DNA from: Campylobacteraceae bacterium
GTDB taxonomy: Bacteria; Campylobacterota; Campylobacteria; Campylobacterales; Campylobacteraceae
NCBI GenBank assembly: GCA_900753405.1
Contig: CAADYZ010000019.1
Span: 186,001 to 250,000, forward strand
DNA length: 64,000 nt
Reading direction: 5' to 3'
Shown here: one piece after another, positions 9,031 to 18,121 of the stretch
Layout: each line of letters opens with the position of its first letter
How positions within the stretch are numbered: the stretch's first letter is position 1
Notes under the pieces: generated by a model
What the model was told of the DNA's origin: nothing
What the model saw: the letters and a program-made list of their open reading frames with translations, nothing else
Database searches by the model: none
Position numbers and translations under genes: made by a program

Positions 9031-9039
9031 TGATATAAT
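9011..9039 (+). promoter_or_regulatory. Sigma-70 promoter of clpB
   Basis: TTGACA (9011-9016), a 17-bp spacer and TATAAT (9034-9039) make a perfect consensus promoter, which is unusual in Campylobacter, where -35 boxes are normally poorly conserved. Such a strong basal promoter fits a gene held down by a repressor. The clpB start lies 43 bp downstream with AGGAG at 9071-9075. Confidence 0.85.
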
Positions 9040-9081
9040 ACGCGGCTTATAAACTTTAACATTCCACACAAGGAGTCGAAG

Positions 9082-11655
9082 ATGAAAAACATCCTAGAAA
9101 ATTTAACCGACAAAATGACGCTTTCACTCGAACAAGCCGTCAGTTTAGCACTTACAAACAAAAATAGCGAAGTGCGAAATTTACACCTGCTTTGGGCGTT
9201 GGTCGCCGACTCGTCAAGCCTTTTGAACCAGATTTTCAACAAGCGAGGCGTTAGCAAAGAGGCGGTTGCGTTGGAAATTAAAAGCGAGGCGGAGGGCTTT
9301 GCAAAAAGCTCAAATGTCACAAAAGAAAACCTCAAAATCTCCTCTGAGCTTGTAAATTCGCTCACAAAAGCGCAGGGTTTGGCGACTCAAAACGGCGACA
9401 AATTCATCGCCATCGACACATTTTTACTAGCCAATCTTGACGAGTTTAAAATTCTCACCAAATTCATAGACGCGAATGAGCTGAAAAAGGAGTTTGAAGC
9501 GTTGCGAGGCGGCGCGAAGGTCGAGAGCAAAACGGGTGACGAAACGGCGCAGAGTTTGGAAAAATTTGGCACAGACCTAACCAAAAAGGCGCTTGCTGGC
9601 GAGCTTGACCCAGTTATCGGCAGAGACGAGGAGATCACGCGGATGATGCAGATTTTGATCCGCAAGACTAAGAACAACCCGATCTTGCTTGGTGAGCCGG
9701 GCGTTGGTAAGACGGCGATTGTCGAAGGCTTAGCTCAACTCATCGCCACAAAACAAGTGCCTACAACGCTGCAAAACAAACGCGTCATCGCGCTTGATAT
9801 GAGTGCGCTCATCGCTGGTGCGAAGTATCGCGGCGAGTTTGAAGACAGGCTAAAAGCTGTCATTGACGAGGTGAAGCAGGCGGGAAATGTGATCTTGTTT
9901 ATTGACGAAATTCACACAATTGTCGGTGCGGGTGCGAGCGAAGGGAGTATGGACGCAGCAAACATCCTCAAACCAGCACTTGCGCGTGGCGAGTTGCACA
10001 CAGTTGGGGCGACAACGCTGAAAGAATACCGCAAATACTTCGAAAAAGACGCTGCGCTCGGGAGGCGTTTTCAGCCTGTGAATGTCGGCGAGCCAAGCGT
10101 GAATGAGGCGTTGCAGATCCTCCGCGGGATCAAAGACCGCTTGGAGGTGCATCACGCAGTGAGGATCAGCGACTCAGCACTTGTCGCAGCCGCAAAACTC
10201 TCTGACCGCTACATTTCTGGGCGTTTCTTGCCTGATAAGGCGATTGATTTGATCGACGAGGCGGCGGCGGAGCTGAAAATGCAGATCGAGAGCGAGCCGT
10301 TTGAGCTTAGCCGCGTAAAACGCGAAATTTCGAATTTGGCGGTTGAAAAAGAGGCGCTTAAAATGGAGGGCGAGGAGAAGAACAAGGAGCGGCTAGCGGA
10401 GATTGAAAAAGAGGTGGCGAATTTGGGTGAAAAACGCGCCTCTTTGGAGAGCAAATTTGAGAGCGAGAAGGAGGTTTTTAGCTCGATCAGCCAGACAAAA
10501 CGCGAGGTTGAGCGGCTCAAAAACGAAGCTACGCTCGCAAAACGCGCGGGCGAGTTTCAAAAGGCAGCGGAGATCGAATACGGCAAAATTCCTGCGCAAG
10601 AGAGCAAGAACGCTGAGCTAAACGAGCGTTGGGAGGCGATGACGCGTGAGGGGACGCTGCTTAAAAACGAGGTGGATGAGGACTTGGTCGCTGGAATTTT
10701 AAGCAAATGGACAGGCATTAGCGTGCAAAAAATGCTAACTTCTGAGCGGGAGAAATTTTTGCGAGTAGAAGAGGAGTTGCAAAAAAGCGTTGTAGGGCAA
10801 GAAGACGCGCTTCACGCACTTGCGCGCGCCGTTAAACGCAACAAAGCTGGACTTTCAAGCCCGAACCGACCGATCGGTAGCTTCTTGTTTTTGGGACCAA
10901 CGGGTGTTGGAAAAACGGAGAGTGCGAAGGCGTTGGCGAGGTTTTTATTTGATGATGAAAAGGCGACGGTGCGGTTTGATATGAGTGAGTATATGGAAAA
11001 GCATAACGCCGCAAGATTGCTTGGCGCGCCTCCGGGGTATGTTGGTTACGAAGAGGGCGGGCAGCTAACTGAGGCGGTGAGGCGGCGACCTTACTGCGTG
11101 CTGCTTTTTGACGAGGTTGAAAAGGCGCACAAGGATGTCTTTAACATCTTGCTTGGCATTTTGGATGACGGGCGGGCGACTGACAGCAAGGGCGTGACGG
11201 TGGATTTTAAAAACACGATCATCATAATGACAAGCAACCTTGCCTCAGAGCAGATCAGCACACTCAAAGGCGAGGCGCGAGACGAGGCGGTCAAAGGCGC
11301 GCTTAGTGCCTACTTCCGCCCAGAGTTCATCAACAGGCTAGATGATGTCATCTGCTTCAATCCGCTAAGCGAGGATAGCCTAACGCAGATCGTGCAGATA
11401 ATGTTTGGTGAGTTGAAGAAGACCTTGCAAAACCGCGGAATTCACGCGGAGTTGGAGCTTAGCGCGGCGAAGTTGATCTCAGCGGCGGGCTTTGACCCAG
11501 TTTTTGGCGCGCGACCGCTTAGACGCGCACTTTACGACCTTGTTGAGGACAAGTTTGCGGAGATGATTTTAAAAGACGAGCTAAGAAGTGGTGACGAAGC
11601 GGTGGTAAAAGCAGAGGGTGACGAGATTTTCATCGAAGTCGTAAGAAAGGCTTAA
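9082..11655 (+). CDS. clpB: ATP-dependent disaggregase ClpB
   Basis: Hexameric AAA+ chaperone that extracts polypeptides from aggregates together with DnaK. Clp-N repeat domain (residues 1-145), first AAA+ module with Walker A GEPGVGKTA (about 205) and Walker B ILFIDEIHTIVGAG, the coiled-coil M-domain (about 405-525, rich in Glu/Lys/Arg), second AAA+ module with FLGPTGVGKTE and VLLFDEVEKAHKDV, and the C-terminal D2-small domain. Length 857 aa is typical. It is monocistronic behind a strong promoter with an HspR-like operator, so heat-shock control is likely. Confidence 0.97.
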   Translation: MKNILENLTDKMTLSLEQAVSLALTNKNSEVRNLHLLWALVADSSSLLNQIFNKRGVSKEAVALEIKSEAEGFAKSSNVTKENLKISSELVNSLTKAQGLATQNGDKFIAIDTFLLANLDEFKILTKFIDANELKKEFEALRGGAKVESKTGDETAQSLEKFGTDLTKKALAGELDPVIGRDEEITRMMQILIRKTKNNPILLGEPGVGKTAIVEGLAQLIATKQVPTTLQNKRVIALDMSALIAGAKYRGEFEDRLKAVIDEVKQAGNVILFIDEIHTIVGAGASEGSMDAANILKPALARGELHTVGATTLKEYRKYFEKDAALGRRFQPVNVGEPSVNEALQILRGIKDRLEVHHAVRISDSALVAAAKLSDRYISGRFLPDKAIDLIDEAAAELKMQIESEPFELSRVKREISNLAVEKEALKMEGEEKNKERLAEIEKEVANLGEKRASLESKFESEKEVFSSISQTKREVERLKNEATLAKRAGEFQKAAEIEYGKIPAQESKNAELNERWEAMTREGTLLKNEVDEDLVAGILSKWTGISVQKMLTSEREKFLRVEEELQKSVVGQEDALHALARAVKRNKAGLSSPNRPIGSFLFLGPTGVGKTESAKALARFLFDDEKATVRFDMSEYMEKHNAARLLGAPPGYVGYEEGGQLTEAVRRRPYCVLLFDEVEKAHKDVFNILLGILDDGRATDSKGVTVDFKNTIIIMTSNLASEQISTLKGEARDEAVKGALSAYFRPEFINRLDDVICFNPLSEDSLTQIVQIMFGELKKTLQNRGIHAELELSAAKLISAAGFDPVFGARPLRRALYDLVEDKFAEMILKDELRSGDEAVVKAEGDEIFIEVVRKA

Positions 11656-11679
11656 CGCTTTTGCAGGCGGCTGTCAAAG

Positions 11680-11854
11680 TCAAATTTGGTTTTGGCGGCT
11701 GCTTTGCGTCTGGTTTTGTCAAAAGCGAATTTGAAAAGCAAATTTGGTTTTGGTGATTTTAAACAAAAGGGCTGAAAACTCCGCGTTAAACGGCGGTTTT
11801 GCATCAATTTTTAGCAAATTTCAAAGAGTTGTCAAAGTTAAATTTGGTTTTGAC
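11680..11854. repeat. Cluster of four dispersed-repeat variants
   Basis: Four degenerate copies lie between the convergent genes clpB and the NFACT gene: TCAAATTTGGTTTTGGC (11680), GTCAAAAGCGAATTTGA (11718), CAAATTTGGTTTTGG (about 11739) and TTAAATTTGGTTTTGAC (11838). Three point one way and one the other, so local hairpins are possible. Confidence 0.8.
11781..11800 (+). terminator. Possible rho-independent terminator after clpB
   Basis: A short GC-rich stem (CCGC paired with GCGG around GTTAAAC) is followed by TTTT. It lies 125 bp past the clpB stop. The stem is small, so this is moderate evidence only. Confidence 0.45.
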
Positions 11855-11869
11855 GCTCCACAAACCGCG

Positions 11870-13171
11870 CTAAACTTCTAGCTTGATCGTGCTAAAATTT
11901 GTGTAATTCACAAAGGCGTTTTCTCGCACTTTCAACTCCCGCCGTCTGGTGTAATCCACCTCAACAACCCCGCTCTCTCCGCTAAATTTCGCGCAGAGCT
12001 TTGCCGCAAACGCGACTAGCTCCTCGCTTAAATTCTGCTTTGGCTGACGGAGGATGAGGTGCGCACTTGGCTTGTCTTTTAGGTGAAACCACCAGTCGTC
12101 TTTTTTTGCCTGTTTTAGCAACTCTTCGTTTGCCGCCGCGTTTTTGCCAACGCAGATTTTCGCCTCGCCAAAGTAAAAAACCTCAACTCCGCTTAAAGCG
12201 TTTTTCTCGCGGCGGTGGCTAGTTTTTTTGGGCAAAAGCGCGTAAAGCTCAGCATCGTTTTGGCTCGCTAACGCCGCCTCGTAAAGCCGCTTTAAAAAGA
12301 GCAGTTTTGCGTCTAAATTCTGCCTTTGTTGGGCGATGCCGCTTGCTTTTTGGCGCAACTTTTTTGCGCGCGTGAAAAACTCGTCAAGCGCCATCTGTGG
12401 CGAAGTTGAAAGCTCAAAACTCACCCCGTCAAGCTCGAATTTTCGCGCCTCTTTGCCAAGCTGCCACAAATTTGCACGCAAAATTCCGCCAAGCTCGGCT
12501 GCTTTTTTTGCCTCGCGGCTCAACTCCTCTTCGCTTTTTAGCTCCGCCAAACTTTGTTGCAAAGCCTTGATCTTTCGTTGTAGCGAGGCGGTTTTTGCCT
12601 CTTTGAGAGCGTTTAACCGCTTTTGTGAAACAAATTCCCTACGAGAGGCAAAAAACTCCTCGAAATTTTTGATCTCCTCGACCGCCTTTTCGCGGATCTC
12701 AAAGGGTGGTGGCAAGGTGTAGTCACGCCCGATTTTCACGCACCTTGACGCATTTTCGTAACACTCCAACGCGCTAAGGATGCCACCTTCTTGTGAGGTT
12801 AGGATTGCGTTTGTGAAACGCCCAGTAAATTCGACAAAAAGCGTTGAGGCAAGAGTCTTGTAAGAGCCTAAAAATTCCGCGTCAAGTCGTAAAATTCTCT
12901 CGCCTTTAACAACACTGATGTCGCGAATTTTTGCGGTGTCAAGGCGTTTTTTCAACGCAAGGTCAAACGGGGCGTTAAAAGTTTTTGTCAAATTCGAATT
13001 TGAGAGGTAAATCTCGCCCGAATTTAGGTCAAAATCCACCACCAACTCACCCTCTTTTGCCTTTTTGCTAAAATGCAGCCGCAAAATTCTCTCGTCACAG
13101 CGATAAATTCTAACGAGTTTGTGAAACTGCTTTAAAAAAGTTGCGATTTGCGTTAAATGTGCGTATTTCAT
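11870..13171 (-). CDS. NFACT-family protein (RqcH-like, formerly fibronectin-binding)
   Basis: NFACT proteins bind stalled 50S subunits and in other bacteria (RqcH) add alanine tails to blocked nascent chains. The 433-aa protein has an N-terminal NFACT-N region, a central coiled coil (about residues 165-300, rich in Lys/Glu/Ala, with KIKALQQSLAELKSEEELSREAKK-type heptads) and a C-terminal NFACT-R domain with the family signature WWFHLKDKPSAHLIL (about residue 358). It is shorter than Firmicutes RqcH (about 570 aa). In H. pylori the homologue was annotated as a fibronectin-binding protein. Divergent from pgi across a 77-bp spacer. Whether it tails nascent chains here is inference. Confidence 0.85.
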   Translation of the reverse strand: MKYAHLTQIATFLKQFHKLVRIYRCDERILRLHFSKKAKEGELVVDFDLNSGEIYLSNSNLTKTFNAPFDLALKKRLDTAKIRDISVVKGERILRLDAEFLGSYKTLASTLFVEFTGRFTNAILTSQEGGILSALECYENASRCVKIGRDYTLPPPFEIREKAVEEIKNFEEFFASRREFVSQKRLNALKEAKTASLQRKIKALQQSLAELKSEEELSREAKKAAELGGILRANLWQLGKEARKFELDGVSFELSTSPQMALDEFFTRAKKLRQKASGIAQQRQNLDAKLLFLKRLYEAALASQNDAELYALLPKKTSHRREKNALSGVEVFYFGEAKICVGKNAAANEELLKQAKKDDWWFHLKDKPSAHLILRQPKQNLSEELVAFAAKLCAKFSGESGVVEVDYTRRRELKVRENAFVNYTNFSTIKLEV

Positions 13172-13248
13172 CGTGGTTTAAGCCTTGTTTAAGTAACATT
13201 TGTGATTGTAACAACCTAAGTCTAAAAAGCCACTGAAAAGGAGTGAAA

Positions 13249-14886
13249 ATGCACGAAATTTTACGCCAAGTTGCCCCGCTAAAAGAGTTGTTTAAAGAGC
13301 CAAAACGCGGAGAGAAATTTAGCCTAAAATGCGGTGAAATTTTTTGCGACTTTTCGAAAAATCGCCTTGACGAGGCGGCTTTTTGCAGGCTTAAAGAGGT
13401 TGTGAGTAAGCGCAAAATTCAGGACAAAATCGCGGCGATGCAAGAGGGCGCGAAGGTAAATCAAAGCGAGAAGCGCGCCTCGCTTCACTACGCTTTGCGA
13501 GCCAGCTTGGCGGAGCAAGAGGCGGTTGCAGCAAGTTGTGACGCAAGAGGCGAAGGAAGGATCGCCGCGCAAATTAGGCAAATTCCGCAGGTTTTAGAGC
13601 AAATACGGCGATTTAGCGAGGCGGTTAGAAGCGGCGAGTGGCAACTCAGCGGCGGCAGACGGGTGAAAAATGTTGTAAATATCGGCATCGGCGGTTCAGA
13701 CCTTGGCGTGGCTATGGCGGTTTGCGGACTTAGAGAATTTCAAGACAAAAACCTAAACATCCACTTTGTCTCAAACGCTGATTTAACGCAGCTGCGCGAG
13801 GTTTTGAGCGCGTGCGAGGCGCAAGAGACGCTTTTTGTCGTAGTGAGCAAGACCTTTACCACGCAAGAGACGATGCTAAACGCAAACGCGGCAAAGCAGT
13901 GGCTAGAAGAGAGGCTTGGCAACGAGGCAGTTGGTCGCCACTTTGTCGCAGCCTCGACAAACAAGGCGTTGTGCAAAGAGTTTGGCATCAGCAAGACTTT
14001 TGAGTTTTTCGACTTTGTCGGCGGGCGTTTTAGCGTGTGGAGCGCGGTTGGGCTAAGCCTTTGCATCGCAGTTGGTTGGGAGAATTTTGCCGAGTTTTTA
14101 GCAGGCGCGCGCGAGGTGGATTTGCAGTTTTTTAATGCCGAATTTGAAGAGAATTTGCCGCTAATCTTAGGCGCGATCGACTACTGCAACGCACTTTGCG
14201 GCGTGGGCGCGCGCGCGGTTTTAGCCTACCCTTACGCTCTGCGCCTCTTTCCTGCGTTTTTAGAACAACTTTGTATGGAGAGCAACGGAAAGGACGCTTT
14301 TGGCGACTTTGAGGAGTTTAAAAAAGCTGGCTTGCCCGCGCAAACAAAGAGCGAGTTTTTGCGGCAAAATGGCGTTTTTCAACCCTCTGCGCCTGTGGTT
14401 TTTGGCGCGTGTGGAAGCAACGCTCAACACGCGTTTATGCAACTGGTGCATCAAAGCAGTGAGGTTGTAGCAACTGACTTCATCACCCTAAAAGGCGAAA
14501 AAGTCGCCAACGCAAACGCACTCAGCCAAGCAAAAGCCCTCGCGTTTGGGCAAGATTTTGACGAAGCGCTTAGCAAAACGCTTGAAAAAAACAGCGCGCA
14601 AGAGACAGGGGAGGCGCGTTTTTTAGCCCACTCGCGAATTTTTACAGGCAACCGCCCGAGCAACTTTTTTGTGCTTGAAAACCTCACACCAAAATCCCTT
14701 GGCAGCCTCATCGCCATCTTCGAACACCGCGTCTTTGTCGAAGGGTTGCTGCTGGGGGTTAATTCGTTTGATCAATTTGGCGTTGAGCTAGGAAAAGAGA
14801 TTTGCTCTTTAATGCTAAACAGAGGCGAAAAAAGAGAAAAACTCGACTCTTCGACCGAGCAGTTAAGAGAGCGTTTGGGGCTTTAA
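13249..14886 (+). CDS. pgi: Glucose-6-phosphate isomerase
   Basis: Interconverts glucose 6-phosphate and fructose 6-phosphate in the cytoplasm. Family landmarks: NIGIGGSDLG (about residue 145), SKTFTTQET (about 202), GGRFSVWSAVGL (about 262) and the C-terminal signature with FDQFGVELGKEI. The ATG at 13249 is preferred because AAAAGGAG lies five bases upstream; a GTG two codons earlier is also open. Length 545 aa. In C. jejuni, which lacks phosphofructokinase, Pgi serves gluconeogenesis and sugar-polymer synthesis; the same is likely here, alongside tpiA-pgk-gapA elsewhere in the window. Confidence 0.96.
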   Translation: MHEILRQVAPLKELFKEPKRGEKFSLKCGEIFCDFSKNRLDEAAFCRLKEVVSKRKIQDKIAAMQEGAKVNQSEKRASLHYALRASLAEQEAVAASCDARGEGRIAAQIRQIPQVLEQIRRFSEAVRSGEWQLSGGRRVKNVVNIGIGGSDLGVAMAVCGLREFQDKNLNIHFVSNADLTQLREVLSACEAQETLFVVVSKTFTTQETMLNANAAKQWLEERLGNEAVGRHFVAASTNKALCKEFGISKTFEFFDFVGGRFSVWSAVGLSLCIAVGWENFAEFLAGAREVDLQFFNAEFEENLPLILGAIDYCNALCGVGARAVLAYPYALRLFPAFLEQLCMESNGKDAFGDFEEFKKAGLPAQTKSEFLRQNGVFQPSAPVVFGACGSNAQHAFMQLVHQSSEVVATDFITLKGEKVANANALSQAKALAFGQDFDEALSKTLEKNSAQETGEARFLAHSRIFTGNRPSNFFVLENLTPKSLGSLIAIFEHRVFVEGLLLGVNSFDQFGVELGKEICSLMLNRGEKREKLDSSTEQLRERLGL

Positions 14887-14897
14887 AAGACTCTTGG

Positions 14898-14938
14898 TTA
14901 GTACGCTTATGGACTAAAATGGTCTCAAAAGTTACTAA
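14898..14938. repeat. 41-bp imperfect inverted repeat, copy A of a second family
   Basis: Starts TTAGTA and ends TTACTAA, with GGACT...TGGTCTC in the middle. A 41-bp relative with the same ends and the same TGGTCTC core lies at 39717-39757. Both copies lie between convergent genes, next to a 24-bp palindrome of the main repeat. Confidence 0.65.
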
Positions 14939-14941
14939 ATT

Positions 14942-14965
14942 GTCAAAACCAAATTTGATTTTGAC
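14942..14965. repeat. 24-bp palindrome form of the dispersed repeat
   Basis: GTCAAAACCAAA followed by TTTGATTTTGAC: two overlapping, oppositely oriented 17-bp copies sharing the AAATTT core. It lies between the convergent genes pgi and lptE. Confidence 0.9.
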
Positions 14966-14971
14966 AATTAG

Positions 14972-15538
14972 CTATTTGCTCTCTTTAACCATAGAATTCA
15001 CCGCTAAAAGCGAGATAAAGTCGTCAAAGCTGTCCTCGCTTGCCTTTAAAATTGCGTTGTAACGCTCGTTTTCACTAAGCGAAGAGGTTGAAAAACTTGT
15101 GCTTTGGCGAGTTGGCGTAAAGCTGTATTCGCCACTTGTTGTAAAACGCCTGCGTTGATCGCCATTTGTAACCTCATAAGTTATGCTAACAATTGCTTTG
15201 TAGGTGGTGATGAAGCCTTTTGAGTCGTAGATCACTGGTGTGAAAGTTAGCGAGTTTAGCGAGGCGACAATCTGCGTTTGGCTCAGCTCTTTTGGGACGA
15301 TCTGCCTGCGGAGTTTGTGCGTGACGGCGTTTGAGATGGCGTCTTTTAGGGCGACTGAGTTTTGCGGGTCTTGAAGCGAAATTTTACTCTCAACAAAAAC
15401 ATCTTGTGCGATAAAACCGCTCGTCAAATCCGCAATCGGCGCGTAACCACAAGCCGCCAAAACTACCGCCGCAAGCGAGATTTTCACACTGCGTAAAGCC
15501 CTGCGCCACCTTGTTTTGCTCTTTAAAACTGCCTTCAT
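14972..15538 (-). CDS. lptE: LPS-assembly lipoprotein LptE
   Basis: Outer-membrane lipoprotein that plugs and supports LptD during insertion of lipo-oligosaccharide. The N-terminus has a basic stretch, a hydrophobic helix and the lipobox LAACG (Cys about residue 30), followed by GYAPIADLTSG as in LptE proteins. The rest is an alpha/beta LptE-like domain with a Ser/Thr-rich middle. 188 aa, normal length. The start is supported by GGAGGG upstream. It follows purU by 15 bp, so the two are probably co-transcribed. Divergent LptE sequences are hard to call by eye. Confidence 0.75.
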   Translation of the reverse strand: MKAVLKSKTRWRRALRSVKISLAAVVLAACGYAPIADLTSGFIAQDVFVESKISLQDPQNSVALKDAISNAVTHKLRRQIVPKELSQTQIVASLNSLTFTPVIYDSKGFITTYKAIVSITYEVTNGDQRRRFTTSGEYSFTPTRQSTSFSTSSLSENERYNAILKASEDSFDDFISLLAVNSMVKESK

Positions 15539-15553
15539 TCAACCCTCCGCTTC

Positions 15554-16396
15554 CTAAAAGATGATCGTCTTGTTTTCAAAGACAAAAACTCGCTCGTCAA
15601 AAACAAGGTCAAGCGCGGTTGAAAGCACGACTTTTTCGACATTTCGCCCAACATTTCGCATCTGTTGCCAAGTCATCGCGTGATTAACTGAGGCGACATT
15701 TTGCGTGATGATCGGTCCTTCATCAAGGTCACTCGTAACAAAATGCGCGGTCGCACCGATGATCTTCACGCCGCGCTCGTAAGCTTGTTTGTAAGGGTTT
15801 GCTCCGATGAAAGCGGGCAAGAAAGAGTGGTGGATGTTGATGATTTTAAGCTCAAACTTACTGACAAACTCATCACTCAAAATCCGCATATATTTCGCCA
15901 AAACCGCGTAGTCAAACTCAAATTTCGACATCACCTGTGCCACCTCCTCTTCGTGCTGCGCGCGGCTTTTGCCGTCACTATCAACAAAAATAAAAGGCAA
16001 GTCAAACCTCTCAACCAAGTCTTTTAGGTCGATGCGGTTTGCGATGACAGCGAGGATCTCAGCGTTGATCTCACCGCTTTTTGCGCGGATCAACAAATCA
16101 CCTAAGCAGTGCGACTCTTTGGTTGCAAGGATGAGGATTTTTTGTTTGCGGCGTGGCTGAAAAAAGATCTCCGCTCCACTTGGCAAAAAGGCACTTAGCG
16201 TGTTTTTCAGTTGCGAAGCAAGAGTCGCGTCCTCCTTGTCGCTTCTTACAACCGCGCGCATAAAAAACCGCTCTTTTTCGTGATCAACAAACTCGTTTGT
16301 ATCCACAAAATTCAAGCCAAACTTAAACACAACATCACTCACGCGTAAAATCAACCCTTTTTCGTCCTGACAAGCCACTTTTAAGATGTAATCCAC
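15554..16396 (-). CDS. purU: Formyltetrahydrofolate deformylase
   Basis: Hydrolyses 10-formyl-THF to THF and formate, supplying formate for purine synthesis and balancing C1 pools. N-terminal ACT domain (residues about 1-85, VDYILKVACQDEKGLILRVSD), then a formyltransferase-like domain with FILATKESHCLGDLL-type core, the catalytic region with IINIHHSFLPAF and the GATAHFVTSDLDEGPII motif with the catalytic Asp. I choose the GTG at 16396 because AAGGA lies eight bases upstream. An ATG at 16444 is open, but its extra 16 residues (MIYDKFVKTEFERKKA) include a translated repeat copy and it has no ribosome-binding site. Confidence 0.93.
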   Translation of the reverse strand: MDYILKVACQDEKGLILRVSDVVFKFGLNFVDTNEFVDHEKERFFMRAVVRSDKEDATLASQLKNTLSAFLPSGAEIFFQPRRKQKILILATKESHCLGDLLIRAKSGEINAEILAVIANRIDLKDLVERFDLPFIFVDSDGKSRAQHEEEVAQVMSKFEFDYAVLAKYMRILSDEFVSKFELKIINIHHSFLPAFIGANPYKQAYERGVKIIGATAHFVTSDLDEGPIITQNVASVNHAMTWQQMRNVGRNVEKVVLSTALDLVFDERVFVFENKTIIF

Positions 16397-16409
16397 TGCC
16401 TTTTTCCTT

Positions 16410-16426
16410 TCAAATTCGGTTTTAAC
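16410..16426 (+). repeat. Dispersed repeat just upstream of the purU start
   Basis: TCAAATTCGGTTTTAAC, directly upstream of the purU ribosome-binding site; it generates a spurious N-terminal extension reading FVKTEF. Confidence 0.85.
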
Positions 16427-16537
16427 AAATTTATCATAAATCAAATTTAATTTTTATAAAACTAAAATTGCCCGATTTAAGTTTGATTAAATAAATTTTT
16501 TACTAACATTCACAAATTTTACCACGAAAGGATTTTT

Positions 16538-17842
16538 ATGAAGCTTAATTTAAGTTTAGCAGCCATCTTAGCCGCTACCACTTTTAGTTTTTCAAGCGCT
16601 ATTTCGTTTTCAGAGGCGATTAGCAGCGTAGAGGTCGATGGTTACGGAAGATACCGCTACGACTCTTACAAAGAACAAGGCGGCAACAGCGAAGAGAGCC
16701 ACCGCTTCACGAGTGACGCTGACTTTAAAGCGGCGTTTGGAGATAACTTCTACGGCGTGATCGGGTTTAGATATGACAGCGTTGATCCAAGCGGCACACC
16801 TGCGTGGGCAAACACTGCAAAATACTCAGGAGGCGACAATGCTGAAAATAGCGCCTCTTACTTTAACACAAGGCAGTTTTACTTAGGCTACACCGCGCTT
16901 GAAAATGCGGTGGATGTCAAATTCGGTCGCCAACTTGTCGGGCAGTTTTTCACTGACGACATTGTCGCAACTGGTTTGAAAGCAGACTTTGCGTTTGGTG
17001 CGTTTGGCGCAAGTGTTTATGCGTTTGACACACTCGAGCACGACCTTGACACAGGCTCAGCTGGCGAGGAATACGGCATTTTGTTTAGCCAGCCAAACGC
17101 AGAACCAGCGAAAAAATTCACCGACCAAAACCACCTTTACGGCGTTAGCGTCAATGGAAATTTCGAGCTTAATCAAGCCTCAGCTATCGACTTTAACGCA
17201 GGTTACGCACTTCTTCAAGATGTTTATGGCTTAGGGTTTGTGGATCTTGGCACGGAGCTTGGCGTAAGCGAAGGTGTTAGCTTTAACGCGCGCGTCCAAG
17301 GAGCAAAAAGCTCGATGCAAGGCGAGTTTAAAGACGCGGTTTGGGTTGATGCTGGCACTGGCACTTACAATAACGCCTCGCCTAAAACCGATGTTGATGG
17401 TGCGACTTTCTTAGCCGCACAAGTTGGCGTTGAGGGCTTTGGCTTTGACGCAACCGCTGGTTACATCAGCTTCAAAACCGAGAAGGACAAAAGCTCGATG
17501 ATCTCTTTTGAGGACCTCGGAAGCTTCATCGTAGCGGGCGAGGACTTGCTTGATTACAGCTGGTTTGATGGTGAGAACACTGCGTGGTTTGTCGCCGCTG
17601 GCTACACTTTTGAAAATGTCCGCTTTGGCGTGCAATACGCAAAAAATGAAAACAAAGTTGGCGACAATACAGTGACAATCAAAAAGAATGTAAATGAGAT
17701 TTCAGCGAGGGTGGATTACGCGTTTAACAAGAAGCTAGATTTCAGCGCTTACTACTCACACATCGAGGAAAAAGAAAATAGTGACGGAGCGCAAAAGTTG
17801 AAAAACAACCACTTCCGCTTCCAAACTATCTACAAATTCTAA
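16538..17842 (+). CDS. Major outer-membrane porin (Campylobacter MOMP family)
   Basis: Outer-membrane beta-barrel channel, the main surface protein in Campylobacter. Signal peptide with likely cleavage after residue about 23 (SAISFSEA), then alternating hydrophobic/aromatic beta strands (YGRYRYDS, FYGVIGFRYDS, RQFYLGYTALENAVDVKFGRQ) and a C-terminal strand ending in FRFQTIYKF with terminal Phe, the BAM targeting signal. 434 aa matches the family. AAAGGA precedes the ATG. Isolated gene followed by a strong terminator, which fits high expression. The AT-rich spacer upstream (16445-16537) must hold the promoter, but no clear boxes stand out. Confidence 0.92.
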   Translation: MKLNLSLAAILAATTFSFSSAISFSEAISSVEVDGYGRYRYDSYKEQGGNSEESHRFTSDADFKAAFGDNFYGVIGFRYDSVDPSGTPAWANTAKYSGGDNAENSASYFNTRQFYLGYTALENAVDVKFGRQLVGQFFTDDIVATGLKADFAFGAFGASVYAFDTLEHDLDTGSAGEEYGILFSQPNAEPAKKFTDQNHLYGVSVNGNFELNQASAIDFNAGYALLQDVYGLGFVDLGTELGVSEGVSFNARVQGAKSSMQGEFKDAVWVDAGTGTYNNASPKTDVDGATFLAAQVGVEGFGFDATAGYISFKTEKDKSSMISFEDLGSFIVAGEDLLDYSWFDGENTAWFVAAGYTFENVRFGVQYAKNENKVGDNTVTIKKNVNEISARVDYAFNKKLDFSAYYSHIEEKENSDGAQKLKNNHFRFQTIYKF

Positions 17843-17849
17843 CTTCTTA

Positions 17850-17884
17850 GTAGGGCTGCGCCAAGCGTGGTCCTACGCCTTTTT
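17850..17884 (+). terminator. Rho-independent terminator of the porin gene
   Basis: GTAGGGCTGCGC and GCGTGGTCCTAC pair in a 12-bp stem (with G-U wobbles) around the loop CAA, followed by GCCTTTTT. It lies directly after the porin stop. Confidence 0.85.
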
Positions 17885-17941
17885 ACTTTTACAAATCTAC
17901 TTTTACAACCTTGCTTGCCCAGCCCTGCTTTGACAAAAAAT

Positions 17942-17958
17942 GTTAAAATCAAATTTGA
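17942..17958 (-). repeat. Dispersed repeat variant
   Basis: GTTAAAATCAAATTTGA, part of a partly palindromic copy in the 280-bp spacer between the porin and folB. I see no gene in the remainder of that spacer. Confidence 0.8.
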
Positions 17959-18121
17959 TTTACGCAATTTTCTAGTTGCAAGTTTGGCTTTTGTTGACTT
18001 TTGCGGTTTGCTTTACAGGTTTTGAAAGACTTAGTTTTACGCAGTTTGGGCTTGCTAGCGTGGTTTTTTGGTGCGGTTGTTTTGTGGCGTGATTGTTTCA
18101 GCAAAGCGTGAGGGCAAGCCT

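Noticed and set aside
18000..18121. Small gene between the porin terminator and folB
   Set aside because: Only short frames without ribosome-binding sites or motifs; probably non-coding.
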